DNA from: Lichenicola sp964247755
GTDB lineage: Bacteria > Pseudomonadota > Alphaproteobacteria > Acetobacterales > Acetobacteraceae
Assembly (NCBI GenBank): GCA_964247755.1
Contig: CAXTVX010000009.1
Span: 1-64,000 of the forward strand
DNA length: 64,000 bases
Reading direction: 5' to 3'
The position numbers and the translations under genes were made by a program. Under the pieces are notes generated by a model. It was not told the origin of the DNA. It worked only from the letters and a program-made list of their open reading frames with translations, and searched no databases. Below, piece after piece: positions 50,619 through 59,536 of the stretch. Every line of letters starts with the position of its first letter. The first letter of the stretch is position 1.

Positions 50619-51887
50619 ATGCCTGATCCGGCGCCTTCCGCCGCGATCGGCCCGCGTGGCCTCCTGCTGATGGGTGGGTTCGGCTTCGCGTCCGGCCTGC
50701 CGCTCTATCTCACCTTCTTCACCTTGCAGCAGTGGCTCAGCGAGAGCCACGTGTCGCTGCGCACGATCGGCAGCGCCGCCCTGATCGGGCTGCCCTACCT
50801 GTTGAAGGTGCTGTGGGCGCCGCTGATCGACCGGTCGGCTCCGGGTCCGCTCGCCCGCCTCGGCCGCAGGCGGGGCTGGATGCTGCCGATCCAGCTCCTG
50901 CTGACGCTGACCCTGGCGGGAATGAGCTTCTGCCATCCCGCCCGGGCGTTGTGGCCGGTGTTCGGCACCGCCTGCCTGCTCGCCTTCCTGTCCGCCAGCC
51001 AGGACATCACGATCGACGCCTGGCGGATCGAGTTCTTTCCCGCCCGGCTGCAGGCGGCAGCGCTCGGCGCCTACACCTGGGGCTACCGCATCGCCATGCT
51101 GGCCTCGAGTTCCGGCGCGATCTCCATCGCCGCCCACAGCAGCTGGCACGTGTCGCTGCTGTCGATGGCGGCGCTAAGCCTGGCCGGGCCGATCCTGGCG
51201 CTGGCAGCACCCGAACCACGGCTTCCGCCATCTGCCCCGGTTCCCCGCGACTGGCGTGCCGCGCTGCGCAGCCGGGTGATCGAGCCGTTCCGGGACCTGC
51301 TGGGCCGGCCGGGCGCGCCGACCGTGGTGCTGTTCGTGCTGGTGTTCAACCTCGGCACGCAGCTGGCCGACACCATGGCGTTTCCCTTCTACCGCCGCCT
51401 TGGCTTCGGCTCGACCGCGGTGGCGGCGGCAAACGGCGTCCCTCTGCTGGTCGCGGCGCTGGCGGGGGCGGCCGCGAGCGGGCTGCTGGTGCCCCGGATC
51501 GGCATCGGACGGACCATCATCCTGTCCGCCTGCGTGCAGATGCTGTCGATCGGGCTCTACCTCGCCCTGCTCGGCAGCGGCCCGGTGTTCGCCATGCTGC
51601 TGCTCAAGGTGATGGTGGAGAACTTTGCCGAGGGCCTGGCCCAGACCAGCTTCGCCGCCTACCTGTCGCGCCTGTGCTCGCTCCGTTACACGGCGACGCA
51701 GTACGCGCTGCTGTCGTCGCTGGCGCCGGTGGCGTGGCGCACCCTGGGCGGCACCACCGGCTTCCTCGCCGAAGGGCTGGGCTGGGAGGGTTTCTTCCTG
51801 CTGACGGTCGCCGCCTGCCTGCCCGGGATCGTGCTCATGCTGCTGCTGCTGCGCCGACACGCCGAGGGGGTGCTGCGGCCGGCCTGA
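50619..51887 (+). CDS. ampG: AmpG-like MFS permease
   Basis: A 422-residue inner-membrane transporter with about 12 hydrophobic segments. GGFGFASGLPLYLTFFTLQQWL, LIGLPYLLKVLWAPLIDRS, LGRRRGWMLPIQ and SASQDITIDAWRIE are the hallmarks of AmpG, which imports anhydro-muropeptides (GlcNAc-anhydroMurNAc peptides) for cell-wall recycling. Relatives with the same motifs carry other substrates, so the muropeptide assignment is good but not certain. The selO gene follows after 59 bases. Confidence 0.88.
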   Translation: MPDPAPSAAIGPRGLLLMGGFGFASGLPLYLTFFTLQQWLSESHVSLRTIGSAALIGLPYLLKVLWAPLIDRSAPGPLARLGRRRGWMLPIQLLLTLTLAGMSFCHPARALWPVFGTACLLAFLSASQDITIDAWRIEFFPARLQAAALGAYTWGYRIAMLASSSGAISIAAHSSWHVSLLSMAALSLAGPILALAAPEPRLPPSAPVPRDWRAALRSRVIEPFRDLLGRPGAPTVVLFVLVFNLGTQLADTMAFPFYRRLGFGSTAVAAANGVPLLVAALAGAAASGLLVPRIGIGRTIILSACVQMLSIGLYLALLGSGPVFAMLLLKVMVENFAEGLAQTSFAAYLSRLCSLRYTATQYALLSSLAPVAWRTLGGTTGFLAEGLGWEGFFLLTVAACLPGIVLMLLLLRRHAEGVLRPA

Positions 51888-51946
51888 ACAGCCGGCCTTG
51901 CTGCGCGTTCAGGTCCGGCCGATGCGTGCGGTCGCGAGGATGCCCG

Positions 51947-53323
51947 ATGACGACGTCGTTCCAGCCGTCCACCGCCCATGCCGAACTGGGCGAGCCGTTC
52001 TTCGACCTGGTGACGCCGGCGCGCTTCCCGGAGCACGGGTTGCGCTATCGGAATGTGCAAGCATCGGCGCGGATCGGGCTCGATGCGCTGTCCGACGAGG
52101 AGTGGATCCGGCATTTCGGTCGCTTCGAGCCGCTTCCCGGGTCGTTCCCCCGCCCGCTGGCGCTGCGCTACCACGGACACCAGTTCCGGAACTACAACCC
52201 CGACCTCGGCGACGGGCGCGGCTTCCTGTTCGCGCAGGCCCATGACCTGGTGGACGGGCGGCTGCTCGACCTCGGCACCAAGGGCAGCGGGCGGACGCCG
52301 TGGTCGCGCGGCGGCGACGGCAGGCTGACGCTGAAGGGTGGCGTGCGCGAGGTGCTGGCGACCGCGATGCTGGAAGCGCTCGGGGTGGAGACCTCCCGGT
52401 CGTTCTCGCTGGTCGAGACCGGGGAGGCGCTGGAGCGGGGCGACGAGCCATCGCCGACGCGCTCGGCGGTGCTGGTCAGGCTCAGCCATTCGCACATCCG
52501 CATCGGCACGTTCCAGCGGCTGGCGTATCACGGCGACACCGACGCGATCCGGCGGCTGCTGGACCATGTGGTGCGACACTACCTGCCGGAGGCGGCGCGG
52601 GAGGACAAGGCGGCGCAGGCGGTGGCGTTCCTCCATGCGGTGACGGCGCGGGTGGCGCGGGTGGGCGCGCAGTGGATGCTGGCGGGGTTCGTGCACGGGG
52701 TGCTGAACACCGACAACATCAACGTCACCGGGGAAAGCTTCGACTACGGGCCGTGGCGGTTCCTGCCGAGCTACCAGCCGGATTTCACCGCGGCGTATTT
52801 CGATACGGGCAAGCTGTATGCGTTCGGGCGGCAGCCGGACACGCTGCTGTGGAACCTCGTGCGCCTGGCGGAATGCCTGCTGCCGCTGGCCTCGCAGGAG
52901 GCGCTGGAGCCGGTGCTGCTCGGCTTCGGCGAGCAGTTCGGCGCCGAGCTGGTGGCAGGAATGCTGCGCCGGCTCGGCCGGGCGTCGGGGGGTACGGAGG
53001 CGGACGCGGCGACGAGCGGCCAGGTGTGGCTGGCGCTGCGGGAAACGCAGGTGCCGTTCGAACGGTTCTTCTTCGACTGGTATGCGGCGGTGCCGGACGG
53101 CTATGCGCAGCCGGAGTTCGAGGCGCTGCGCGGCATGCTGTCGGCGCATGCGCTGGCGCCGGGTGCGGGCCGCGACCACGCGTATTTCCGGCGCGGGGTG
53201 CCGTGCACGATGCTGATCGACGAGGTCGAGGCGCTCTGGGCGCCGATCGCGGCCGCCGACGACTGGTCGGCGTTCCATGGGAGGCTGGACGACATCGCGA
53301 TGATGGTGGACGCGCTGTCCTGA
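51947..53323 (+). CDS. selO: Protein adenylyltransferase SelO (YdiU/UPF0061 family)
   Basis: A 458-residue pseudokinase-fold enzyme that transfers AMP to Ser, Thr or Tyr of target proteins and is linked to redox stress. RYHGHQFRNYNPDLGDGRGFLFAQ, DLGTKGSGRTPWSRGGDGRLTLKGGVREVLA, LVRLSHSHIRIGTFQRLAY, GFVHGVLNTDNINVTGESFDYGPWRFL are all family blocks with the active-site residues. The C-terminus stops at MMVDALS without the terminal Cys found in E. coli SelO. Its TGA stop is also the left target duplication of the adjoining MITE-like element, so the original 3' end may have been altered. The ATG at 51947 matches the usual N-terminus. Confidence 0.95.
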   Translation: MTTSFQPSTAHAELGEPFFDLVTPARFPEHGLRYRNVQASARIGLDALSDEEWIRHFGRFEPLPGSFPRPLALRYHGHQFRNYNPDLGDGRGFLFAQAHDLVDGRLLDLGTKGSGRTPWSRGGDGRLTLKGGVREVLATAMLEALGVETSRSFSLVETGEALERGDEPSPTRSAVLVRLSHSHIRIGTFQRLAYHGDTDAIRRLLDHVVRHYLPEAAREDKAAQAVAFLHAVTARVARVGAQWMLAGFVHGVLNTDNINVTGESFDYGPWRFLPSYQPDFTAAYFDTGKLYAFGRQPDTLLWNLVRLAECLLPLASQEALEPVLLGFGEQFGAELVAGMLRRLGRASGGTEADAATSGQVWLALRETQVPFERFFFDWYAAVPDGYAQPEFEALRGMLSAHALAPGAGRDHAYFRRGVPCTMLIDEVEALWAPIAAADDWSAFHGRLDDIAMMVDALS

Positions 53324-53489
53324 GAGCCCGTTTGAGAATGGGATGTGCCGAGTGAGAGTGACGCGCTGGCGCGTCACGGCCGGCGTGTCTTTCGAGAACC
53401 GGAGCGGAGCGGCCGTCTGGCCGTGAGCACCGGCAAGCGCGAGATAAGGCGCGTCGGATCGCCGGCACGGCGCATTCCCAAACGGGCTC
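53324..53489. mobile_element. MITE-like element with 17-bp terminal inverted repeats
   Basis: GAGCCCGTTTGAGAATG at the left end and CATTCCCAAACGGGCTC at the right end are inverted repeats with one mismatch. TGA flanks both ends (53321-53323 and 53490-53492), a 3-base target duplication. The 166-base interior has no transposase. It is highly structured: a perfect hairpin GTGACGCGC-TG-GCGCGTCAC (53358-53377), and the longer-range pair TCACGGCC (53374-53381)/GGCCGTGA (53419-53426). TNA duplications and GAG ends are typical of IS1031-type IS5-family elements, so this may be mobilised by such a transposase; that link is inference. Confidence 0.7.
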
Positions 53490-53552
53490 TGAGCGGCGGT
53501 CCGGCCTGGCGCCGCCTGTTGCCGGGCCTGGAACTGTGCGAAAAGCGGGTGC

Positions 53553-56288
53553 ATGACCACGCGAGCGGCGAGGACCGGGGCCCCGGGTAGCAGCGGACCG
53601 GCATCCGGCATGGACGAAGCGGACGACGCGGGCCTGCGCGGCCGCCTGGCAGAGCTGGACGCCGAGAACGCCCGGTTGCGCGACGCGCTGGCGTGGGCCG
53701 GGGGCGACGAGAACCGCTACCGCGCGATGTTCGGGAGCGCGGTCGACTTCGCCATCATCGCCACCGACGTCGACGGCCGGGTGACTGAGTGGAACACCGG
53801 TGCCGTGCGCCTGCTCGGCTGGTCGGCGGAAGAGATGCGGGGCAGGACGGCGGTCCGGTTCTTCACGCCGGAGGACCGGCAGGCGGAGCGGCCGCGCGAG
53901 GAGATGCGGCAGGCGCTGGAGGCCGGACGTGCCGGCGACGAGCGCTGGCACCTGCGTCGCGACGGCGCGCGGTTCTGGGCCAGCGGCGAGATGATGCCGT
54001 TGCGCGGGCCGGACGGCGCCCTGCTCGGCTACCTCAAGATCCTGCGCGACCGCACCGCCGAGCACGAGGCCGGCGTCGCGCGACGGCGGAGCGAGGCGTT
54101 CCTGCGCCTGATCCTGGACAGCTCGGTCAACGGCCTGTGCGGCCTCGATCGCGACGGCGTCGTCACCTTCTGCAACGCGGCCGCGTCGCGGATGCTGGGC
54201 CTCGCGCGGGAACAGGAGGCGGTCGGCCTCCGGCTGCACGATCTCATCGGTTCCTCCGGCCCGGACGGAGGCCCGATCACGGAGGCGGCGAAGGCGGGCA
54301 AGCCCGGGCACGTCCGCGACGCGACGTTCTTCCGTGCCGACGGCACGCGGCTCCCGGTCGAGTGCTGGATCCACCCGATCCGGCCGGGCGATGCCGATGC
54401 TGGCGCGGTCTGCACCTTCCTGGACATCACCGAGCGCCGGAAGGCCGAGGACTCGCTGATTGTCGAGACCCGGGCGCTGGAAACCCTGAACCGCACCGGC
54501 GTGGTGATCTCCAGCGAGCTCGACCTCGAGCACGTGGTGCAGGTGGTCACCGATGCCGGCCGGACGCTGACCGGTGCCGCGTTCGGCGCGTTCTTCTACA
54601 ACGTGGCGACGCAGGCCGGCGAGAGCTACATGCTCTACACCATCTCCGGCGTCGACCGGTCCGAGTTCGACAAGTTCCCGATGCCGCGCAACACCGCCAT
54701 CTTCAGTTCGACCTTCAGCGGGATCGGCATCGTGCGGTCGGACGACATCCTGGTCGACCCGCGCTATGGCAGGAACGCGCCGCATGCGGGGATGCCGGGC
54801 GGGCACCTGCCGGTCCGGAGCTACCTGGCGGTGCCGGTGGTGTCGCGCTCCGGCGAGGTGCTGGGGGCGCTGCTGTTCGGCCATCCGGAGCCGGGCCGAT
54901 TCACCGAGCGGCACGAGTACCTGCTGGTCGCGATCGCCGCGCACGCGGCGATCGCGATCGACAACAGCCAGCTCTACCAGGCGGCGCAGCGCGAGCTGGT
55001 GGACCGGCGCCGGGCCGAGGAGCAGCTGCGCGAGCTGAACGAGACCCTGGAAACCCGGATCGCCGAGGAGATCGCCGAGCGGGCCAAGGCGGAGGCGGCG
55101 CTGCGCCAGAGCCAGAAGATGGAGGCAGTGGGCCAGCTCACCGGCGGCCTGGCGCACGACTTCAACAACCTGCTGACCGGCATCACCGGCAGCCTGGAAC
55201 TGCTGCAGACCCGGGTGGCGCAGGGCCGCATCGACGAGGTGGACCGCTACGTCAACGCGGCACAGGGGGCGGCCCGGCGGGCGGCGGCGCTGACGCACCG
55301 GTTGCTGGCGTTCTCGCGCCGACAGACGCTGGATCCCCGGCCCACCGACGTGAACCGGCTGGTGGCCGGGATGCAGGAGCTGATCGAGCGCACCATCGGC
55401 CCCGGGATCGCGCTGGAGCCGGTGGCGGAGGACGGGCTGTGGACCACGCTGATCGATCCGAGCCAGCTCGAGAACGCGCTGCTCAACCTGTGCATCAACG
55501 CCCGTGACGCCATGCCCGATGGCGGGCGGCTGACAGTGGAGACCGGCAACCGCTGGCTGGATGGGCGGGCAGCGCGGGAACGGGAGCTGCCGGCCGGTGC
55601 CTACGTGACGCTGTGCGTGTCGGACAACGGCACCGGCATGCCGCCCGACGTGATCGCGCGCGCCTTCGACCCGTTCTTCACCACCAAGCCGATTGGCCAG
55701 GGCACCGGGCTCGGCCTGTCGATGATCTACGGCTTCGTGCGCCAGTCCGGTGGCCAGGTGCGAATCCATTCCGAGCCCGGGCGGGGCACCACGGTGTGCC
55801 TGTATCTGCCCAGGCAGTCGGGCGAGGCGGACGCCACGGAGATCGAAGTGCTGCCGGGAGTGGCACCGCGTGCCGGGCAAGGCGAGACGGTGCTGGTGGT
55901 GGACGACGAGCCCACGGTGCGGATGCTGGTGGCCGAGGTGCTGGAGGATCTGGGCTACTGCACGATCGAGGCGGCGGATGGTGCTGCCGGCCTGCAGGTG
56001 CTGAACTCGGCCGTGCGCGTCGACCTGCTGGTGACCGACGTTGGCCTGCCCGGCGGCATGAACGGGCGGCAGTTGGCGGATGCGGCCCGGGTGGCGCGGC
56101 CGGCGCTGAAGGTGCTGTTCATCACCGGCTACGCCGAGAACGCGGTGCTGAGCCACGGCCATCTCGAGCCCGGGATGCACGTGCTGACCAAGCCGTTCGC
56201 GATGGAGGCGCTGGCCGGGCGGATCAGGGAGCTGATCGCCGGAAGCCGGGATGCGGATCCGGTTGGAGCGTCCCATCTCCCGGCCTAA
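53553..56288 (+). CDS. Hybrid sensor histidine kinase: PAS-PAS-GAF-HisKA-HATPase-REC
   Basis: A 911-residue soluble sensor without transmembrane segments. Residues 55-165 and 180-300 are PAS domains (AIIATDVDGRVTEWNTGAVRLLGW; NGLCGLDRDGVVTFCNAAA). About 315-480 is a GAF domain. A coiled coil leads into HisKA with phospho-acceptor H535 (GGLAHDFNNLL). The ATPase has NLCINARDAM (N box), DNGTGMP and GTGLGLSM (G boxes). A receiver domain follows (779-905) with acceptor D829 (VTDVGLPG) and Lys in TKPF. The HDFNNL box is the HWE/HisKA_4-neighbouring type often found in blue-light or redox sensors. ATG 53553 has a weak site; M20 at 53610 is an alternative. No partner regulator is adjacent. Confidence 0.92.
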   Translation: MTTRAARTGAPGSSGPASGMDEADDAGLRGRLAELDAENARLRDALAWAGGDENRYRAMFGSAVDFAIIATDVDGRVTEWNTGAVRLLGWSAEEMRGRTAVRFFTPEDRQAERPREEMRQALEAGRAGDERWHLRRDGARFWASGEMMPLRGPDGALLGYLKILRDRTAEHEAGVARRRSEAFLRLILDSSVNGLCGLDRDGVVTFCNAAASRMLGLAREQEAVGLRLHDLIGSSGPDGGPITEAAKAGKPGHVRDATFFRADGTRLPVECWIHPIRPGDADAGAVCTFLDITERRKAEDSLIVETRALETLNRTGVVISSELDLEHVVQVVTDAGRTLTGAAFGAFFYNVATQAGESYMLYTISGVDRSEFDKFPMPRNTAIFSSTFSGIGIVRSDDILVDPRYGRNAPHAGMPGGHLPVRSYLAVPVVSRSGEVLGALLFGHPEPGRFTERHEYLLVAIAAHAAIAIDNSQLYQAAQRELVDRRRAEEQLRELNETLETRIAEEIAERAKAEAALRQSQKMEAVGQLTGGLAHDFNNLLTGITGSLELLQTRVAQGRIDEVDRYVNAAQGAARRAAALTHRLLAFSRRQTLDPRPTDVNRLVAGMQELIERTIGPGIALEPVAEDGLWTTLIDPSQLENALLNLCINARDAMPDGGRLTVETGNRWLDGRAARERELPAGAYVTLCVSDNGTGMPPDVIARAFDPFFTTKPIGQGTGLGLSMIYGFVRQSGGQVRIHSEPGRGTTVCLYLPRQSGEADATEIEVLPGVAPRAGQGETVLVVDDEPTVRMLVAEVLEDLGYCTIEAADGAAGLQVLNSAVRVDLLVTDVGLPGGMNGRQLADAARVARPALKVLFITGYAENAVLSHGHLEPGMHVLTKPFAMEALAGRIRELIAGSRDADPVGASHLPA

Positions 56289-56300
56289 AGTCTTATTAGC

Positions 56301-56322
56301 ATCGAAACGACATGATTTCGAT
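56301..56322. promoter_or_regulatory. AT-rich inverted repeat upstream of small gene
   Basis: ATCGAAA (56301-56307) and TTTCGAT (56316-56322) form a 7-bp inverted repeat with an 8-base spacer, inside a 50-base AT-rich patch unlike the flanking DNA. TACGAT at 56323-56328 could be a -10 element. It may be an operator and promoter for the 84-residue protein, or a weak terminator for the kinase gene. Confidence 0.3.
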
Positions 56323-56432
56323 TACGATATAACGGAGACGTGTTATCAAAGGCCATCGCCGGCCTGCGCCGACCTGCAAGGCACCTGCGACGAGAGGCTT
56401 CGTCCTCCCACCCCGTCAGCGGAGGCTGTGGA

Positions 56433-56687
56433 ATGGCGTTCTACCGAGTCTATCTTTCCGATGCCGCCGACCTCGTCCAGCAGACCGTCAGCATAGATTG
56501 CGGGAGCGACGGGGAAGCCGTCGACCATGCCAGGACTCTCATCAAGGCCGGCGGGGAGGTCGAGGTCTGGAACGGCGACACCACCGACGGGCCGCTGATC
56601 TGCTCGCTCGCCTCGATGCAGGGGGCGATGAGCTCCGCCCTGGTGAAACGGTCGGCGGACCCTTGCCGGCAGAGCCACGCCGCCTGA
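56433..56687 (+). CDS. Small conserved hypothetical protein
   Basis: An 84-residue cytoplasmic protein, MAFYRVYLSDAADLVQQTVS with SDGEAVDHARTLIKAGGEVEVWNG after it. The pattern (Y.vy..d..g.i.....i.c..D.eAi..Ar.l..g...evW.g) is that of short alphaproteobacterial proteins of unknown function, usually 60-85 residues. GGAGG lies seven bases before the ATG at 56433; a longer frame from 56340 lacks a good site. It is downstream of the hybrid kinase and might be under its control, which is a guess. Confidence 0.75.
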   Translation: MAFYRVYLSDAADLVQQTVSIDCGSDGEAVDHARTLIKAGGEVEVWNGDTTDGPLICSLASMQGAMSSALVKRSADPCRQSHAA

Positions 56688-56770
56688 CCGGCCTGCCGAG
56701 GCATCGGCGTCCGGCGGTGCCTGTCCGGGACGGCGTCATCAGCCTTGGCGCCTGCATGGCTGGTGGGGAT

Positions 56771-57034
56771 TTAGCGGAGGCCCCAAGCCGTGACCTCGAT
56801 CACCTGTCCTGTAGCGTCATCCACCGACATGGTTGTGCCGCTGCCGACGGTCGCCGTGCTGACGACCCAACGCACTGAAGGCCCGTTGCGCTGAACTCCG
56901 GTCACGATCAAGTCCGCGCTGCTGGTGCCGGCAGGCAGCGCCCTCCGGGCAAGGCCTAACGCATCTGCCTCTGTCAGCCGGGTCGCTGAACGGCGAGGCG
57001 ACAGACCGATCAGACCGCACAACAGGTCAATCAA
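56771..57034 (-). CDS. Small protein of unknown function, PepSY-like
   Basis: An 87-residue frame starting with TTG at 57034, six bases after GGAGG, which supports translation. LTEADALGLARRALPAG followed by VRWVVSTATVGSGTTMSVDDATGQVIEV resembles a single PepSY-type repeat (helix, then strands ending D..TG.V). The first 12 residues (MIDLLCGLIGLS) are hydrophobic but too short for a firm signal peptide call. It stands alone, facing the 84-residue gene. Confidence 0.55.
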   Translation of the reverse strand: MIDLLCGLIGLSPRRSATRLTEADALGLARRALPAGTSSADLIVTGVQRNGPSVRWVVSTATVGSGTTMSVDDATGQVIEVTAWGLR

Positions 57035-57179
57035 CGGCTTCCTCCAGGCAGCGGAAGATGTCGAGGCGCGGCCGTCCTGGCCGACATGTGCGCGGTTCTA
57101 GACATGGCAGTCCGACCCAGGCGACTATTCGCCTGGACCGGACGAAAAGGTAGCCTTCACTAGCGTCTTGATCGGGACG

Positions 57180-58202
57180 CTAGCGGCGGCGCGGCAGGAG
57201 CATGAGGCCGAGGGTGGCGAGGCCGAAGGTCGCCATCGCGCCGACGGTGCCGCGATGCTTGGTGCCCCAGAGCTGGGCGCTGAACGGCAGGGATTCGCGG
57301 TCGAACGCGCCGTGCGTGCCGGACGGGCGGGTGGACGGCGTGAACAGGTTCTCGTCCTGGGCCTCGGCGATGCCCGGGTTGTGCGAGGTCTGGCTGCGCG
57401 GCGCGATCTTGGCCATCAGCAGGTCGGTGAGGCCCGGGGCCAGCGCGTTCAGCAGCCCGGTCTGCACCGTCTGGCCGCCGACCAGCACGTCGCGCCGGCG
57501 GTTGGTGGCGGCGAAGTAGATCGCGTCGGCCACCAGCTCCGGCTGGTAGATCGGCGGCGGCGGGCGCGGCAGACCGTCGAGCCGACCGGTGGCGTGGCTG
57601 TAGAACGGGGTGTTGACGCTGGGCGGGTAGACGGTGGTGATCCGCACCCGGCTGCGCTCGTGCATCAGCTCGGCACGCACCGACTCCGCGAAGCCGCGCA
57701 TGGCGTGCTTGGCTCCGGAATAGGCCGACTGCAGCGGCACGCCGCGCAGGCCGATGGCGGAGCAGATGTTGACGATCACGCCCGCGTCGCGCGGCCGCAT
57801 GTGCTCCAGCGCGATCCGGGTGCCGCGCACCGTACCCATGTAGACCACGTCGGTGACGCGCTCGAACTCCTCCTCGGACATTGCCGTGAACGGCGCGAAC
57901 ACGCTGACGCCGGCATTGTTGATCCACACGTCGACCGGGCCGAGCTCGGCAGCGATCGCGGCGGCGGCCCTGCGCAGGGCGTCGCTGTCGGTCACGTCGG
58001 CGGCCTGGGCGCTGACCCGGCCGCCGGTGCTGCCGCCCGCGAGCAGCACGGCGCTGCGTGCGGCCTCCAGCGGCGCGGCGCCGCGGGCGATCAGGCCGAC
58101 ATGCCAGCCGCGCTTGGCGAACAGCTCGGCGGTGGCGAGCCCGATCCCGGACGAGCCGCCGGTGATCGCCACCACGCGCGGAGTTTGGGTGTCGTCTGCC
58201 AT
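57180..58202 (-). CDS. SDR family oxidoreductase
   Basis: A 340-residue short-chain dehydrogenase. TGGSSGIGLATAELFAKRG is the nucleotide loop, followed by NNAGVSVFAPF, ICSAIGLRGVPLQ with the catalytic Ser, and YSGAKHAMRGF with Tyr and Lys. The C-terminal 90 residues beyond the Rossmann core (LNALAPGLTDLLMAKIAPRS to LATLGLMLLPRRR) end in a hydrophobic stretch and basic residues, perhaps a membrane contact. It resembles the SDR half of the fusion protein at 22.6 kb, including the GLTD segment, so the two are likely paralogues. ATG 58202 has AAGGGG five bases upstream. Confidence 0.9.
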   Translation of the reverse strand: MADDTQTPRVVAITGGSSGIGLATAELFAKRGWHVGLIARGAAPLEAARSAVLLAGGSTGGRVSAQAADVTDSDALRRAAAAIAAELGPVDVWINNAGVSVFAPFTAMSEEEFERVTDVVYMGTVRGTRIALEHMRPRDAGVIVNICSAIGLRGVPLQSAYSGAKHAMRGFAESVRAELMHERSRVRITTVYPPSVNTPFYSHATGRLDGLPRPPPPIYQPELVADAIYFAATNRRRDVLVGGQTVQTGLLNALAPGLTDLLMAKIAPRSQTSHNPGIAEAQDENLFTPSTRPSGTHGAFDRESLPFSAQLWGTKHRGTVGAMATFGLATLGLMLLPRRR

Positions 58203-58594
58203 GATGCCCCTTCGAGGCGGAACCGTCCCGCGACGAGGTGGCAGCGCCCGGCCGTTGCCCCGGTTGCCGGGAACGACCGGCTTTCCTCCGCCGGGCCGGA
58301 TCCGGCCAGCCGGCGATGCGGACCGGCGTCGGCGACAGGGCATGGCCGCCATGCGTGGCAACGCCGCGACGGCCCGCACACCTGTTGCGCACGGTCACGC
58401 GATGGATGGTTGCGCAGCCTCGCCGGACGCGTGATGACGGGGAAAGGAAACGAGGCGTCCGTTCGGAACAACGGGAGCGGCCCGTCCATGTGGCAGCGTC
58501 CTGCCAGGCCGGCACGGGCGCTCCACGCGTGTCCGCGCCGGTGCGCGGCGTGCGGCGCGGCGGCGGCCTGGTGACCGGCGGAGGGGGAACGGGA
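58203..58594. other. 392-base divergent region between the SDR gene and the cys operon
   Basis: No gene found. It contains a perfect 14-base palindrome GGCCGGATCCGGCC at 58294-58307. The promoter of the sulfate activation operon should lie here, but no recognisable -35/-10 pair was seen. Confidence 0.5.
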
Positions 58595-59536
58595 TTGCAG
58601 CTGATCGAGCCTGTGTCGGAGGGAGCGGCTGCAGGACCGGTCCGTCTCACCCACCTGCAGCGCCTGGAAGGGGAAAGCATCCACATCCTGCGCGAGGTGG
58701 TGTCCGAGGCGGTGCGGCCGGTGATGCTGTACTCGGTCGGCAAGGACAGCGCCGTGATGCTGCACCTGGCGCGCAAGGCGTTCCACCCTGCCCCGCTGCC
58801 GTTCCCGCTGCTGCACGTGGACACCACCTGGAAGTTCCGCGACATGTACGCGCTGCGCGACCGGATCGCGGCGGAAGACGGCATGGAGCTGCTGGTGCAC
58901 CGCAACCCGGACGCCCTGGCGCGCGGCATCAACCCGTTCGACCACGGCGCGCTGCACACCGACCTGTGGAAGACCGAGGGGCTGAAGCAGGCGCTGGAGC
59001 GATGGCAGTTCGATGCCGCGTTCGGCGGCGCGCGGCGCGACGAGGAGAAGAGCCGGGCCAAGGAGCGGGTGTTCTCGTTCCGCTCGGCCAGCCACCGCTG
59101 GGACCCGAAGAACCAGCGGCCGGAGCTGTGGAACCTGTACAACGCGCGGAAAGGTCCGGGCGAGAGCATACGGGTGTTCCCGCTGTCGAACTGGACCGAG
59201 CTGGACGTGTGGCAGTACATCCAGCTCGAAGGCGTCCCGATCGTGCCGCTGTACTTCGCGGCACCCCGTCCGACGGTGGAGCGGGACGGGCTGATCCTGA
59301 TGGTCGACGACGAGCGGTTTCGGCTGCGTCCGGGCGAGGTGCCGGTGCTGCGCTCGATTCGCTTCCGCACGCTGGGCGACTACCCGCTGACCGGGGCGGT
59401 GGAAAGCAGCGCCGCCACCCTGCCGGAGGTGATCCAGGAGATGCTGCTCGCCACCACCAGCGAGCGGGAGGGACGCGTCATCGACCATGACCAGCAGGGC
59501 TCGATGGAGAAGAAGAAGCAGGAAGGATATTTCTGA
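58595..59536 (+). CDS. cysD: Sulfate adenylyltransferase subunit 2
   Basis: Catalytic subunit of ATP sulfurylase, making adenosine 5'-phosphosulfate (APS) from ATP and sulfate. The 313-residue product has the PP-loop VMLYSVGKDSAVMLHLA, HVDTTWKFRDMY, FGGARRDEEKSRAKERVFSFR, and the C-terminal GSMEKKKQEGYF tail typical of CysD. The start is uncertain: TTG at 58595 follows AGGGGG with good spacing; a GTG at 58571 is also in frame and lacks a site. The stop overlaps the cysNC ATG as TGATG. Confidence 0.94.
   Translation: MQLIEPVSEGAAAGPVRLTHLQRLEGESIHILREVVSEAVRPVMLYSVGKDSAVMLHLARKAFHPAPLPFPLLHVDTTWKFRDMYALRDRIAAEDGMELLVHRNPDALARGINPFDHGALHTDLWKTEGLKQALERWQFDAAFGGARRDEEKSRAKERVFSFRSASHRWDPKNQRPELWNLYNARKGPGESIRVFPLSNWTELDVWQYIQLEGVPIVPLYFAAPRPTVERDGLILMVDDERFRLRPGEVPVLRSIRFRTLGDYPLTGAVESSAATLPEVIQEMLLATTSEREGRVIDHDQQGSMEKKKQEGYF

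Noticed and set aside
51947..53323. selO as a truncated pseudogene cut by the MITE
   Set aside because: The product is close to family length, with all active-site blocks and a normal-looking alphaproteobacterial C-terminus; only the last few residues could have changed.
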